Shown here: positions 52,282 through 60,036 of the stretch, one piece after another
Position numbering within the stretch: position 1 is the stretch's first letter
How the letters are laid out: each line of letters starts with the position of its first letter
Origin: a virus
Reading direction: 5' to 3' (one strand)
Virus record (IMG/VR): IMGVR_UViG_3300005532_000006
Location: 1 to 64,000 of that record
DNA length: 64,000 nt
The notes under the pieces: model-generated
Seen by the model: only the letters and a program-made list of their open reading frames with translations
Database searches by the model: none
What the model was told of the DNA's origin: nothing
Made by a program: the position numbers and the translations under genes

Positions 52282-52692
52282 TCACCAGGAGTGCGCGCCG
52301 ACGAAGCTGCCGGCCGTCCCAAAAACGCGAATCCGCCCGGTATGCGGCATCCCGGCCATATCCATCCATGAGCCGATGCCGTTCAGACCCAAGGGCAAGA
52401 TCGTGCATTTTCCGGGGGTACAGTTCGTTCCCGTGTCTGTTCCGTCATCCAGCGTCACGTAGTAGGCGACGCTCGACGAGACGACGATGAGGTAACCGAG
52501 CCGGTGGCCACCAGCGGCTGGGATTGTCGTCAGCAACGTCAGCCCGGAAAGCGATGGCGGGTTGACGCTGTAGTCCGAGCCGTTGATGCCGGACGCGTAT
52601 TCCGGTTGCACGGCCGCCGCATTCGCGACAGATGCAACCAGCAATATCGAGGCGAGGACCAGGAGAAGGCGAGACAGCCAGGCGCGCATCAT
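52282..52692 (-). CDS. Small secreted protein near fibre genes
   Basis: 136 aa from ATG at 52692. Signal peptide RLLLVLASILLVASVANA. Two Cys (TGTNCTPGKCTILP) likely pair. The end GRIRVFGTAGSFVGAHSW resembles the end of the 146-aa protein at 1293-1733 (PVSLYGATTGQAFAARRW), so both could share a small beta fold. Function unknown. Confidence 0.65.
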   Translation of the reverse strand: MMRAWLSRLLLVLASILLVASVANAAAVQPEYASGINGSDYSVNPPSLSGLTLLTTIPAAGGHRLGYLIVVSSSVAYYVTLDDGTDTGTNCTPGKCTILPLGLNGIGSWMDMAGMPHTGRIRVFGTAGSFVGAHSW

Positions 52693-52766
52693 CGCCCTCC
52701 ACGCAGGAACAGCACGAACAGGATGAGAAGGCCGCCGGCGACCAGAGCGGTCGCGAGGGCCTCCAT
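52689..52766 (-). CDS. 25-residue membrane peptide
   Basis: ATG at 52766; its stop overlaps the next start (ATGATGA arrangement). Single hydrophobic span TALVAGGLLILFVLFLRGG. It parallels the 34-residue peptide at 43162-43266: both are tiny membrane peptides next to secreted proteins. Confidence 0.4.
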   Translation of the reverse strand: MEALATALVAGGLLILFVLFLRGGR

Positions 52767-52784
52767 CAGTGCAATCAGGACCGT

Positions 52785-53327
52785 CTAGTCCGAAGCTACG
52801 ACGTACCAGCCGTTGAGGGTCACATCGTTCGCCGCCGCCGTCCCGGTCTGGCCGGTGACCTTGAGCGTAATGGCCGACGTATCGGTTTCGGTGCCGCTCT
52901 GGTTGACGACGCCGCCATGCGTGGCTCCGGTGATCAGCTGGCCGCTGATGACCTGCGAGTTGGCGCCGGCTTTGGCGATGACCATTTCGAGGGCCCAGCC
53001 GACATTGGCGCCGGTCTGCGCGCCGGTCGAAACGACCTCCGACCCGAAATACAGCTTCGCGGTCTTCGAGTGCGCGTTGTTGGCGAGCATGCCCCACGCG
53101 TAGATGTAGAGCATGCGGCCGACGACATCGAGGGAATTGGCCGGCAGCGAGAAGCTGTCGAGCGTGTCTTCGGTCGTGTCGTTGCCATTGCCGAGGCCGG
53201 CCGCGGACAGCTTCGAATAGATGTTGCCGGATGCGCCGAACGTCGCGCCGGACTTGCCGAACTGGAACAGGCTTCCGGCAGGAACGAGGATCTTGCCCTT
53301 GAAGCGCTGGATGAAGCCATTAGCCAT
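52785..53327 (-). CDS. Structural beta-sandwich protein
   Basis: 180 aa from ATG at 53327. KGKILVPAGSLFQFGKSGAT, DVVGRMLYIYAWGMLANNAH, AKLYFGSEVVSTGAQTGANV and a C-terminal VTLNGWYVVASD; jelly-roll-like. Similar small proteins precede fibres and decorate phage surfaces. No motif for enzymatic activity. Confidence 0.7.
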   Translation of the reverse strand: MANGFIQRFKGKILVPAGSLFQFGKSGATFGASGNIYSKLSAAGLGNGNDTTEDTLDSFSLPANSLDVVGRMLYIYAWGMLANNAHSKTAKLYFGSEVVSTGAQTGANVGWALEMVIAKAGANSQVISGQLITGATHGGVVNQSGTETDTSAITLKVTGQTGTAAANDVTLNGWYVVASD

Positions 53328-53383
53328 GGGTGATGTTCCTTCTCAGGGACGGCCGGCGTCATCCCGACGCGGGCATTGTAATT

Positions 53384-53740
53384 TCAGCCGGCCGCCAGCG
53401 CCTGCGCCGCTTCGCGCGTCATCGGCTCGGCGGTGATCCGCCAGCCTTCGACCACACCGAATTCGCCCTTGCCGAGCGACACGACGAACTTCCGCGCCGG
53501 GCCTCGGTTCTCTGCCGGATCGGGATCCCGCGGGAATGGCGCGATATAGCGGTTGTTGACCAGCGCCCGCAGGTTCGACGCCGGAATAGCGAGCAGCGTC
53601 TCGCGCGGCAGGCGGTCGCCCTTGCGGAAGGTTTGGGCGCCGACCGTGAAGGGCCGGAAGACTTGCGCGCCGCCCATCTCTGCGGCATCGACGATGCCGA
53701 TCAGGCGCGGGGGCGAAAACGGGACGCGGGCGGCTTCCAT
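53384..53740 (-). CDS. Head-region hypothetical protein
   Basis: 118 aa from ATG at 53740. Compact alpha/beta: RLIGIVDAAEMGGAQVFRPF, FRKGDRLPRETLLAIPASNL and KGEFGVVEGWRITAEPMTRE. It lies between the capsid gene and the structural sandwich protein, where head-completion or tail-adaptor accessory proteins occur. Unassigned. Confidence 0.65.
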   Translation of the reverse strand: MEAARVPFSPPRLIGIVDAAEMGGAQVFRPFTVGAQTFRKGDRLPRETLLAIPASNLRALVNNRYIAPFPRDPDPAENRGPARKFVVSLGKGEFGVVEGWRITAEPMTREAAQALAAG

Positions 53741-53850
53741 TTTTTGGACTTCCTCTGATCGAAAGATGGTGGGCGGGGCCGATTGGTCCCGGCCGCACTG
53801 GTGGCTCCCCCCGCCGGAGCGGGGGGCCGTCACTCAGGGGTTCGCGGCGG

Positions 53851-54846
53851 CTACTGGACGATGCCGCTGAAGAAGTAGCCGAGGTCGCTCCCGACCACCT
53901 GCATGTCGAAGGACATTTCGCCCTCGATGCGCACGGTGTTGTTGCCGCGCCACGGCATCGGGATTTCCAGGATGCGGACGCCCATGTTGTTGAGGCCGGT
54001 GTAGCCTTCCCACGGGAAGATGTAGCCGGCCGAGGCGACCATCAGGCCCGGCGCATCGGCGCGGTGGCAGAGCAATGCGCTCTTGCCCATCGTGAAGCTG
54101 TAGGACCCGGCGATGCCTTCCGATGCGGTGTTGTAGACCGCCTTCGAGACCAGCACCTCCTCCACGTCGAACGCCGCGGCGAGCAGCTGCGGGGTGATCG
54201 ACTTGGCGTCCGCCTGCATCGTGTACTTGATGCGGTCGACGACGAGCGGGTGCTTGCGCAGCGCCGCATACACCGGATAGGACAGCACGAGGATGTTGGC
54301 CTCGTGGCCGGTGTTCTGCAGGATCGTGCTCTGGCCGACTTCGACATCGGTGAACGGATCGCCGCCGGCATCGTCGTTCCAGAAGGCCGGGGTCGTGGTG
54401 CCCGGCGTGCCGCCGGCGGTGCCGGTGTTGTCCGTGCCCCAGACGCCGGTCGTCATGTACTTCGCCATGAAGAACCGCTCGCGGCGGATCAGCAGGCGCT
54501 GCATGACAAACTTCGTGGCGGCGACATCGATGTCGAGCGCCGGATCGGCGTTGCGGCGGGTCTGGTCGCCGATGTCCTTGTGGAACGCCCACACGGAGGC
54601 CGAATAGCTATTGGTCGAAAGCGTGAAGCCGCCGCCGGCCGACTCCTCGGCGTCGGCGCGCAACTGCGCTTCGTCACGGAAGTAATCGTCCTTCGAGAAG
54701 ACGAAATACTTGTCGGACTGATGCACGACCGGCACGGTCGGGAACACCTTGTCGGCGACGTAGTGGGCCTCGTCCTGGAGGTACGCGACCGAGATGTCGG
54801 TCAGGGCCGCGTTGACATGGACGTCCGAGTTTGAAGGTTGCGGCAT
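53851..54846 (-). CDS. Major capsid protein
   Basis: 331 aa from ATG at 54846. HK97-fold capsid pattern of the E-type: ALTDISVAYLQDEAHYVADK, VFSKDDYFRDEAQLRADAEE, MQRLLIRRERFFMAKYMTTG, GQSTILQNTGHEANILVLSY, AAFDVEEVLVSKAVYNTASE and the C-terminal VGSDLGYFFSGIVQ. It lies after a decoration gene and scaffold-like gene, as expected. Confidence 0.92.
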   Translation of the reverse strand: MPQPSNSDVHVNAALTDISVAYLQDEAHYVADKVFPTVPVVHQSDKYFVFSKDDYFRDEAQLRADAEESAGGGFTLSTNSYSASVWAFHKDIGDQTRRNADPALDIDVAATKFVMQRLLIRRERFFMAKYMTTGVWGTDNTGTAGGTPGTTTPAFWNDDAGGDPFTDVEVGQSTILQNTGHEANILVLSYPVYAALRKHPLVVDRIKYTMQADAKSITPQLLAAAFDVEEVLVSKAVYNTASEGIAGSYSFTMGKSALLCHRADAPGLMVASAGYIFPWEGYTGLNNMGVRILEIPMPWRGNNTVRIEGEMSFDMQVVGSDLGYFFSGIVQ

Positions 54847-54979
54847 AGTGCCATCTCCATCAATGGGATCGCGCGCCTCTCGGCGGGCTTTTCCGCAGGG
54901 TTTACGTGGACAGCAGCCGCACGCGGCCCGCGATCCTTCGGAGACGAAGGGGCGGCGGTCTCACGACCCTGCGGCGGTG

Positions 54980-55011
54980 GGCCTTGCCCAAGGGCCAGAC
55001 GGGGCAAGGCC
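54980..55011. other. Perfect hairpin between decoration and capsid genes
   Basis: GGCCTTGCCC and GGGCAAGGCC form a 10-bp stem around a 12-base loop, with no T-run. It may modulate readthrough or RNA processing to raise capsid expression relative to the upstream genes. Confidence 0.5.
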
Positions 55012-55049
55012 GGCACCCGAGGGCACCGGCCTATGGAGTGAGCGGCCGA

Positions 55050-55427
55050 TCAGGTCACGGTGCCGATCGGGCGCAGGAACACGGTCACGATCTGGCCGGC
55101 CTGGGTGGCGGCTTCGAGAGCGCTCGCGACGCGATGGTTGGTCGAGGTGGCGGCGATCAACCTTCCCGACGTATCGGTCATCAGCTGTGCGCCCGCCGAG
55201 AACGCGGCGCCGGCGACAGCCTTGCAGATACCGTAGAGCGCAACGTCGGCGACTTGGCCGGAGGTTGGCTTGTTCTGCAGCACGCCATAGATGTCTTCGC
55301 CGCCGGCGCTGGCCAAATTGACTTGGCGCGCGCCGGTCAGCTTGACGGCGTAGAACTGGTTGCTGGAAAGATCGGCGGCCGCAGTGGTCTGCGCGCCGTC
55401 CGCAAGGAATGGGCCTTCTGTAGCCAT
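55050..55427 (-). CDS. Head decoration (capsid cement) protein
   Basis: 125 aa from ATG at 55427. Glu-Gly-Pro start, then SSNQFYAVKLTGARQVNLAS, VLQNKPTSGQVADVALYGIC and KAVAGAAFSAGAQLMTDTSG: DUF2190-like cement protein that stabilises capsids. It is located between the scaffold-like gene and the capsid gene, as usual. Confidence 0.85.
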   Translation of the reverse strand: MATEGPFLADGAQTTAAADLSSNQFYAVKLTGARQVNLASAGGEDIYGVLQNKPTSGQVADVALYGICKAVAGAAFSAGAQLMTDTSGRLIAATSTNHRVASALEAATQAGQIVTVFLRPIGTVT

Positions 55428-55525
55428 GGGGCATACTCCGTCTGTGGGACAGCCGGCGCCTCTCGGCGCGGGCGAAAAGAAGGGCGCCTGACGCTCTCCC
55501 TTCGGGTGCGGGCGATGACGGCCTC

Positions 55526-57001
55526 TTAGGCGCCGCGCTTGCCCTGCGTGGCCGCCTTGTAGGCGTACCAGAGGTCACGGTGCTCCGGCATGGTCGCGAT
55601 CTTGGCGATCGCCTTCGCCTTGCTGAGCTTCCCATCGGACTTCTGCAGTTCGGCGACGACCGCACCGACCTTGCCGACCGGGTCATCGACCGAGACCGAT
55701 CCGCGGGCACCGAACTCCTTGAACACCTCGCCGGCCTTCACCTGCGCGGCAAGCGCCTCAAGCTGCTTCTGGATTTCGGCATAGGCTTCCGGCGCGGCCT
55801 TGTGCAACGCGATCATGTGCGGCACGAGGTCATTACCGAGGCCCATGTCCGACGCGCGCTTTGCGAATTCGGTCGCCACCGCCTCGTCAGCGAGCTTCTG
55901 CACCTGTTCGGCTGCCGCCTTGCCGGCCTCAAGCGCCTTCCGGACGCTCTCCGGCAGCGAGGCGATCCGCTTCTCGGTCTTCTCGGCGATCGGGTGCGCC
56001 TTGATGAACTCGTCCCGCTCCGACGCGGACTTGTTGACGAACGCCACCTTCTCGGTGACGGTCATGTCCTGGTCAGGATGGTTCATGTAGTCGCGATGCG
56101 CGACCGGCATTTCGAGTGACGCATGGAGCGCCTTCTCGATGCTCTCTTTCTCCCTGGCGGCCATCTCGCGGGCGGCCTTTTCGTCGTCCATATCCTTGCG
56201 GGCCTTGGCGAGTGCCGCCTCGGTCTCCGCAAGCTTCTTCTCCAGATCGGTCATGCGATCCTCCTGCTTGTGCACGGCGCCTTGCGGGTTGATCGTGTAG
56301 CCATCCGCCACTAGCGCCGCTGCGGCCATGGCCGTCTCTATGCCCTCGGGCACGATGCCCTGGACGTGTTCCTGGAATTGCCCGAACGTCTCGTCGAGCG
56401 CCGCCTGTTTGTCGGTCAGCTCGTCGTCGCACATGATCGAGTTCACCGACTCGCGCAGGGAGCCGACCGCCTCGCAGATTTCCTGAAGCATGCCGCAGGC
56501 GTATTCCCGGGCCTCGACTGCGGCCTGGACCGTATCGAAGTCGTGACCATCCTTGGCGACACCGAAGACGGCGAAGAATTTCTCCAGCACCGCCGGCAGC
56601 GCCCGCTTTTTGACGTTCCAATCGTCGGGCAGCATGCTGGTCGCGCCCAACGCGCGGGCCCGGGCGATGATGTGTCGCCGGATCGCTTCGTGAGAATTGT
56701 TCCTGCCGCGGCCGACCGCGTGAATGGCTCGCTCAAGGTCCGCTCGGTTGGCGATCGGGTAGGAGCCGTCCTTCATTGCGACGCCGCTGCGGGCGTACTC
56801 GCGCCGCTGCTGTGCCGTGAAGGTGCGCTTGATGACGGGGTCTGCTTCGCCGGCCGCGTCGATCTTGGCGAGCGCGGCGTCGATCTGAATATCCATGGTT
56901 TTTTCATCCCGCTTCATCAGCACGACCTTGACGCCTTCGCCGGCCCCGCGATCGACAGACGACACCTCGGTGATTCGGAGATTGCGCAAGATCTTCGCCA
57001 T
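55526..57001 (-). CDS. Scaffold-like protein with DUF6582 domain
   Basis: 491 aa from ATG at 57001. The N-terminus MAKILRNLRITEVSSVDRGA (a leading block of phage head proteins) is followed by a DUF6582-type section (RREYARSGVAMKDGSYPIAN, AIRRHIIARARALGATSMLP). Residues about 255-360 are a long charged coiled coil (EKKLAETEAALAKARKDMDD), and the C-terminal half is helical with Lys/Glu/Ala bias. This composition fits a capsid scaffolding protein. A protease function is less likely because the XkdF-like gene upstream supplies one. Confidence 0.78.
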   Translation of the reverse strand: MAKILRNLRITEVSSVDRGAGEGVKVVLMKRDEKTMDIQIDAALAKIDAAGEADPVIKRTFTAQQRREYARSGVAMKDGSYPIANRADLERAIHAVGRGRNNSHEAIRRHIIARARALGATSMLPDDWNVKKRALPAVLEKFFAVFGVAKDGHDFDTVQAAVEAREYACGMLQEICEAVGSLRESVNSIMCDDELTDKQAALDETFGQFQEHVQGIVPEGIETAMAAAALVADGYTINPQGAVHKQEDRMTDLEKKLAETEAALAKARKDMDDEKAAREMAAREKESIEKALHASLEMPVAHRDYMNHPDQDMTVTEKVAFVNKSASERDEFIKAHPIAEKTEKRIASLPESVRKALEAGKAAAEQVQKLADEAVATEFAKRASDMGLGNDLVPHMIALHKAAPEAYAEIQKQLEALAAQVKAGEVFKEFGARGSVSVDDPVGKVGAVVAELQKSDGKLSKAKAIAKIATMPEHRDLWYAYKAATQGKRGA

Positions 57002-57038
57002 CGCGATCACCCGGAAAAGGTTGTTCTGGACGTGAAGA

Positions 57039-57368
57039 TCAGTCGGCCGCGGCCGGCTCGATCGTCTTTGCCTCTGCCTTTGCAGCGGCCTTCTTCGGTG
57101 CCGCCGCAGCTGCGCGCGCATCAAGCCATTGACCCAGTTCGTCGCCGAAGCGCGCCAAGAGCGCACCCATCAGGCTGTAGCCGGTCACCTTCTTCCCGGC
57201 CGGGTCAACATCCGGAAGCGGTGGCGAGAAGGACAACCCGTTGCCGTCGGGGTAGGCCGCGACGAACTCGCCGGTGACGACGTATCCCGGCGTCAGGTTG
57301 GTCGGGTTCTGCTCCGCCTGGTGGCGGACGATGCGTCCGTCCGGGGTCTGTATCTCAAAAAACCGCAT
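57039..57368 (-). CDS. Small head-region hypothetical protein
   Basis: 109 aa from ATG at 57368. TPDGRIVRHQAEQNPTNLTP and YVVTGEFVAAYPDGNGLSF form a beta section; the C-terminus is Ala/Lys-rich (AAAAAPKKAAAKAEAKT). Lies between the scaffold-like gene and another head gene. Unassigned. Confidence 0.65.
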   Translation of the reverse strand: MRFFEIQTPDGRIVRHQAEQNPTNLTPGYVVTGEFVAAYPDGNGLSFSPPLPDVDPAGKKVTGYSLMGALLARFGDELGQWLDARAAAAAPKKAAAKAEAKTIEPAAAD

Positions 57369-57383
57369 GATGGTCTCCTTGCA

Positions 57384-57977
57384 TTACCGCGGCTCATTGC
57401 GCAGCGCGTGATGGCGCAGCGCCTCGCGGATCGCGTCCTCGACTTCGCCGACCGGGATCTTCCGATTGCCGACAACAGCGGTGTCGTCAGACAGAAAAAT
57501 CACCTCGATGCCGGCGCCCCAGGCTTCCTTGACCACCTGGTCAAAGAGGCGCGGAATGCCGATCGGCCTGGCTGCCTGTTTCAGGTCCTCGTCGAGCTCG
57601 TCGTTCGGCGGCAAGCCGTCATCTGCTGCGGTGGATTGCGGCCCGCTTGCTTTTCGGCCCTGCCGCTGGGATTTCGGTAGCCGCGCCAGGATCGCGCCGC
57701 CATCGGCCCGCCAGACCAGCGGCAAGTTCCGACACGGCGGCGGCGCATTGTCGAACAGCGCCAAAGGAACTGTGACGGCGGTGGGGGTTGGATTGCCGAT
57801 CGTGCCGTCCCGACTGAAACGAACCCAACCTGCGTGCTCACCATCGCCGAGCTGCACTCTTATCCCCCCGGCACCAGCCAATGGAGGCGTACAATCCGAT
57901 CCGATGCGGAATCGGGCCGTCTTCGGGGCGACCGTGAGCGTCACGCCATCGGCGCTGGGCAGATCCTGCCAGCTCAT
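57384..57977 (-). CDS. Head-region hypothetical protein
   Basis: 197 aa from ATG at 57977. Beta-rich N-terminal half (GVTLTVAPKTARFRIGSDCT, LVWRADGGAILARLPKSQR) and a helical C-terminal half with FDQVVKEAWGAGIEVIFLSD, VEDAIREALRHHALR. No recognised domain. Packed between the XkdF-like and small head genes. Confidence 0.65.
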   Translation of the reverse strand: MSWQDLPSADGVTLTVAPKTARFRIGSDCTPPLAGAGGIRVQLGDGEHAGWVRFSRDGTIGNPTPTAVTVPLALFDNAPPPCRNLPLVWRADGGAILARLPKSQRQGRKASGPQSTAADDGLPPNDELDEDLKQAARPIGIPRLFDQVVKEAWGAGIEVIFLSDDTAVVGNRKIPVGEVEDAIREALRHHALRNEPR

Positions 57978-58006
57978 TTCGTTTCCATTCGAGTTGCTTG
58001 CGGTGC

Positions 58007-59122
58007 TCAGGCTTCCTGCGAAACGGCCATGCCGCCAATCGAGAACTCAGGGCGCTCGCCTTGCTTGTGGGCGGCCCAGACGCCGGGGTCATCGACCTTG
58101 AAGCCGATCCACCAGCCTTCGATCTGGCGGCCCGCCTCGTCTTTCACGACGATGCCGAGAGCGTCCTGCTTTTCCTTCGTAAAGACCATCGACTCGATCA
58201 TGCGGCCGACGCCCACCTTCTCGTGCATGTCGCCCTGAGCGCGGCTGTACAGCACGAACTCGTAGGCCGCCTTTTCAAGCTCGGCCGGTTCGATCACGTC
58301 CTGCTGCTTGTCGACCACAAGCTCGCCGTTCTTGGTGACGACCGAGGCCCAACCGAAGATCAGCTGCTGCTCCGGCTCGGCCTTCCGCACCTCGAACGGA
58401 AGGCGCCAACCCGCATCGCGCTTCACCGCGTTGTTCATGGGGGTCAGGTCGAGGTAGTGCACCTCGGCCGCGTCATGCCCATCGACGTAGTCCGCCGCCA
58501 GACGATGATGCCCATCGGCGATATAGTCTCGGTCGTTCCAGCGGATGACCATTGGCTTGGTCTTGCCCCGCATGGCGCCGCGGCGCATGCGCTCGACCTT
58601 TTCGGGATCGACCCGGTTCTGGATCGCGTGGAGCGACTTCAGGTCTACGTGACGCGTCGGGTGCGCGCCGGGGTTCGTGACAGCGCCAAGGAAGCGCGGA
58701 ATCTGGTCATGCCGCAGCGAGCCGAGCGCGTTTGCATCGTACGGGAAGGGCGTATGCGCCATCCCGTCTTCGAAGGGCTTGAGCGCGCGGTCTGCCGCCT
58801 TTGCGGTCTTTGCCTGCCAATGCCGGCAATGGCCGTCGGGCCTGATCAAGCCCATAACCAACGTGCAGCGGCCGGGTGCGCGGAACATTGAGCATGCGGA
58901 ACACTGATGGCCGCCTACTGGATGCTCCACGTAGCCGGCGTGCTCTTTCGTCTCGGTAGCGAGCTTTTGCGTCACCTCAGTCGGCTCGTTCGAACCGCCG
59001 GTGATGGCGCTGAACAGCCGATAACGGCGGCGCCGGGTGCTGTTGCCGACGGCCGTCGTGGCATGGACATCGCCGACCGTGGGCGCATCCTTCCGGATCT
59101 CGTTGAAGAGGCGAGCCTTCAT
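58007..59122 (-). CDS. Three-domain protein: Cys motif, ParB/Srx-like domain and XkdF-like maturation domain
   Basis: 371 aa from ATG at 59122. Residues about 70-100 carry a HiPIP-like Cys motif (HQCSACSMFRAPGRCTLVMG, then GHCRHW). Residues about 150-225 have a ParB/Srx layout (LKSLHAIQNRVDPEKVERM, IRWNDRDYIADGHHRLAADY). From residue 245 is the XkdF maturation domain: IFGWASVVTKNGELVVDKQQ, DVIEPAELEKAAYEFVLYSR, GVGRMIESMVFTKEKQDAL and WWIGFKVDDPGVWAAHKQGE. XkdF proteins are thought to be prohead proteases. The ParB-like domain could handle a nucleotide or DNA. Confidence 0.85.
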   Translation of the reverse strand: MKARLFNEIRKDAPTVGDVHATTAVGNSTRRRRYRLFSAITGGSNEPTEVTQKLATETKEHAGYVEHPVGGHQCSACSMFRAPGRCTLVMGLIRPDGHCRHWQAKTAKAADRALKPFEDGMAHTPFPYDANALGSLRHDQIPRFLGAVTNPGAHPTRHVDLKSLHAIQNRVDPEKVERMRRGAMRGKTKPMVIRWNDRDYIADGHHRLAADYVDGHDAAEVHYLDLTPMNNAVKRDAGWRLPFEVRKAEPEQQLIFGWASVVTKNGELVVDKQQDVIEPAELEKAAYEFVLYSRAQGDMHEKVGVGRMIESMVFTKEKQDALGIVVKDEAGRQIEGWWIGFKVDDPGVWAAHKQGERPEFSIGGMAVSQEA

Positions 59123-59209
59123 GCTTGAGCCTCTCCCAACATCTCGTCAGCCCCTCCGGCCGTAGCATCTCGGCTTTGGCGGGGCGGGAAATCGCCCCCA
59201 AGCCGGTTG

Positions 59210-59485
59210 TCAGCCGATCGGTCGCAGCTTGTTCAAGGTCTCCGGGCCGGCCGCCACGAGTGCCGCTTTGCGAGCCTGCGGCACGCCAGCGTGCAGTACA
59301 GCCAGATTGTCGGGCCTCACCTCGAGGCGGAACGGAAGATCGCTGGGCACATCTTCAACGCGGATCGATACCGCTCCTCCCGCAGCCATCACCAAGCGAT
59401 GAAGCAGCGCCGCCATGATGTTTTCGGCGGTGATCTGCTGTTGCGCCGTCACCGGCGTGCGCTTATCGCGATCAGGCAGAATCAC
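59210..59485 (-). CDS. Small hypothetical protein
   Basis: 91 aa, GTG start at 59485 overlapping the upstream stop (GTGA). N-terminal helix TAENIMAALLHRLVMAAGGA, then strands and a helical end QARKAALVAAGPETLNKLRP. Part of the portal-to-protease gene string. Unknown function. Confidence 0.62.
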   Translation of the reverse strand: MILPDRDKRTPVTAQQQITAENIMAALLHRLVMAAGGAVSIRVEDVPSDLPFRLEVRPDNLAVLHAGVPQARKAALVAAGPETLNKLRPIG

Positions 59486-60036
59486 TTGGCGGCTCCACGC
59501 GTCATCGCTGCCGCATAGGCCATTCTGGCTCGGTCCACCGCCGGATCTTCGTCGCCCTGCAGGGCGGGGTGGCGCAGGAGGTTGCCTAGAGCCTCGGCCG
59601 CGTCGAGATAGGCCGGGAGGCTCTCAATCGCCGACCGGGCGCGCCTTGCCTTGTCGCTGCCGTCAAGTGCGGCGATTGCTGTCGTCTCGTCGCGATAGCC
59701 GATCACCAAGACCGGTCCGTTCGGCTCGCCGTTGAACTCTTCGATGCGCCAACTCGATTTTTCGGCCGTGGTCAGTGTGGCGCGGGTGACATAGACCGGC
59801 TCGGACAGGACGATCGGGAGGTTCTCCTCGCCACCGATCCGGCGCCAATGGAAGCCGCCGAAGCCGCCGCCGAGGATGATCTCGCCGATGATATGCCGCG
59901 GATCGGCCAAGCCGGTGTTGCCCAGCTCGCGCTGCTCGGCCGCCAGCGCCGAAGCGGTCGTGTCGTAGACCTGGGTTCCGCCGTCTTCCGAGTTCACCGT
60001 GACGGTGATGTCCATATCGGGCTGCTCGCCGGTCAT
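59482..60036 (-). CDS. Head-region hypothetical protein
   Basis: 184 aa from ATG at 60036, overlapping the portal stop by ATGA. ITVTVNSEDGGTQVYDTTAS, GGFGGFHWRRIGGEENLPIV and LTTAEKSSWRIEEFNGEPNG suggest a beta-sandwich; the C-terminal half is helical. No known family. It may be a head completion or portal-associated protein. Confidence 0.65.
   Translation of the reverse strand: MTGEQPDMDITVTVNSEDGGTQVYDTTASALAAEQRELGNTGLADPRHIIGEIILGGGFGGFHWRRIGGEENLPIVLSEPVYVTRATLTTAEKSSWRIEEFNGEPNGPVLVIGYRDETTAIAALDGSDKARRARSAIESLPAYLDAAEALGNLLRHPALQGDEDPAVDRARMAYAAAMTRGAAK

Noticed and set aside
53803-53828. Hairpin GGCTCCCCCC/GGGGGGCC downstream of the capsid gene as a terminator
   Set aside because: One internal mismatch, one wobble and no T-run on either strand; it could be an RNA-stability element but is not a convincing intrinsic terminator.
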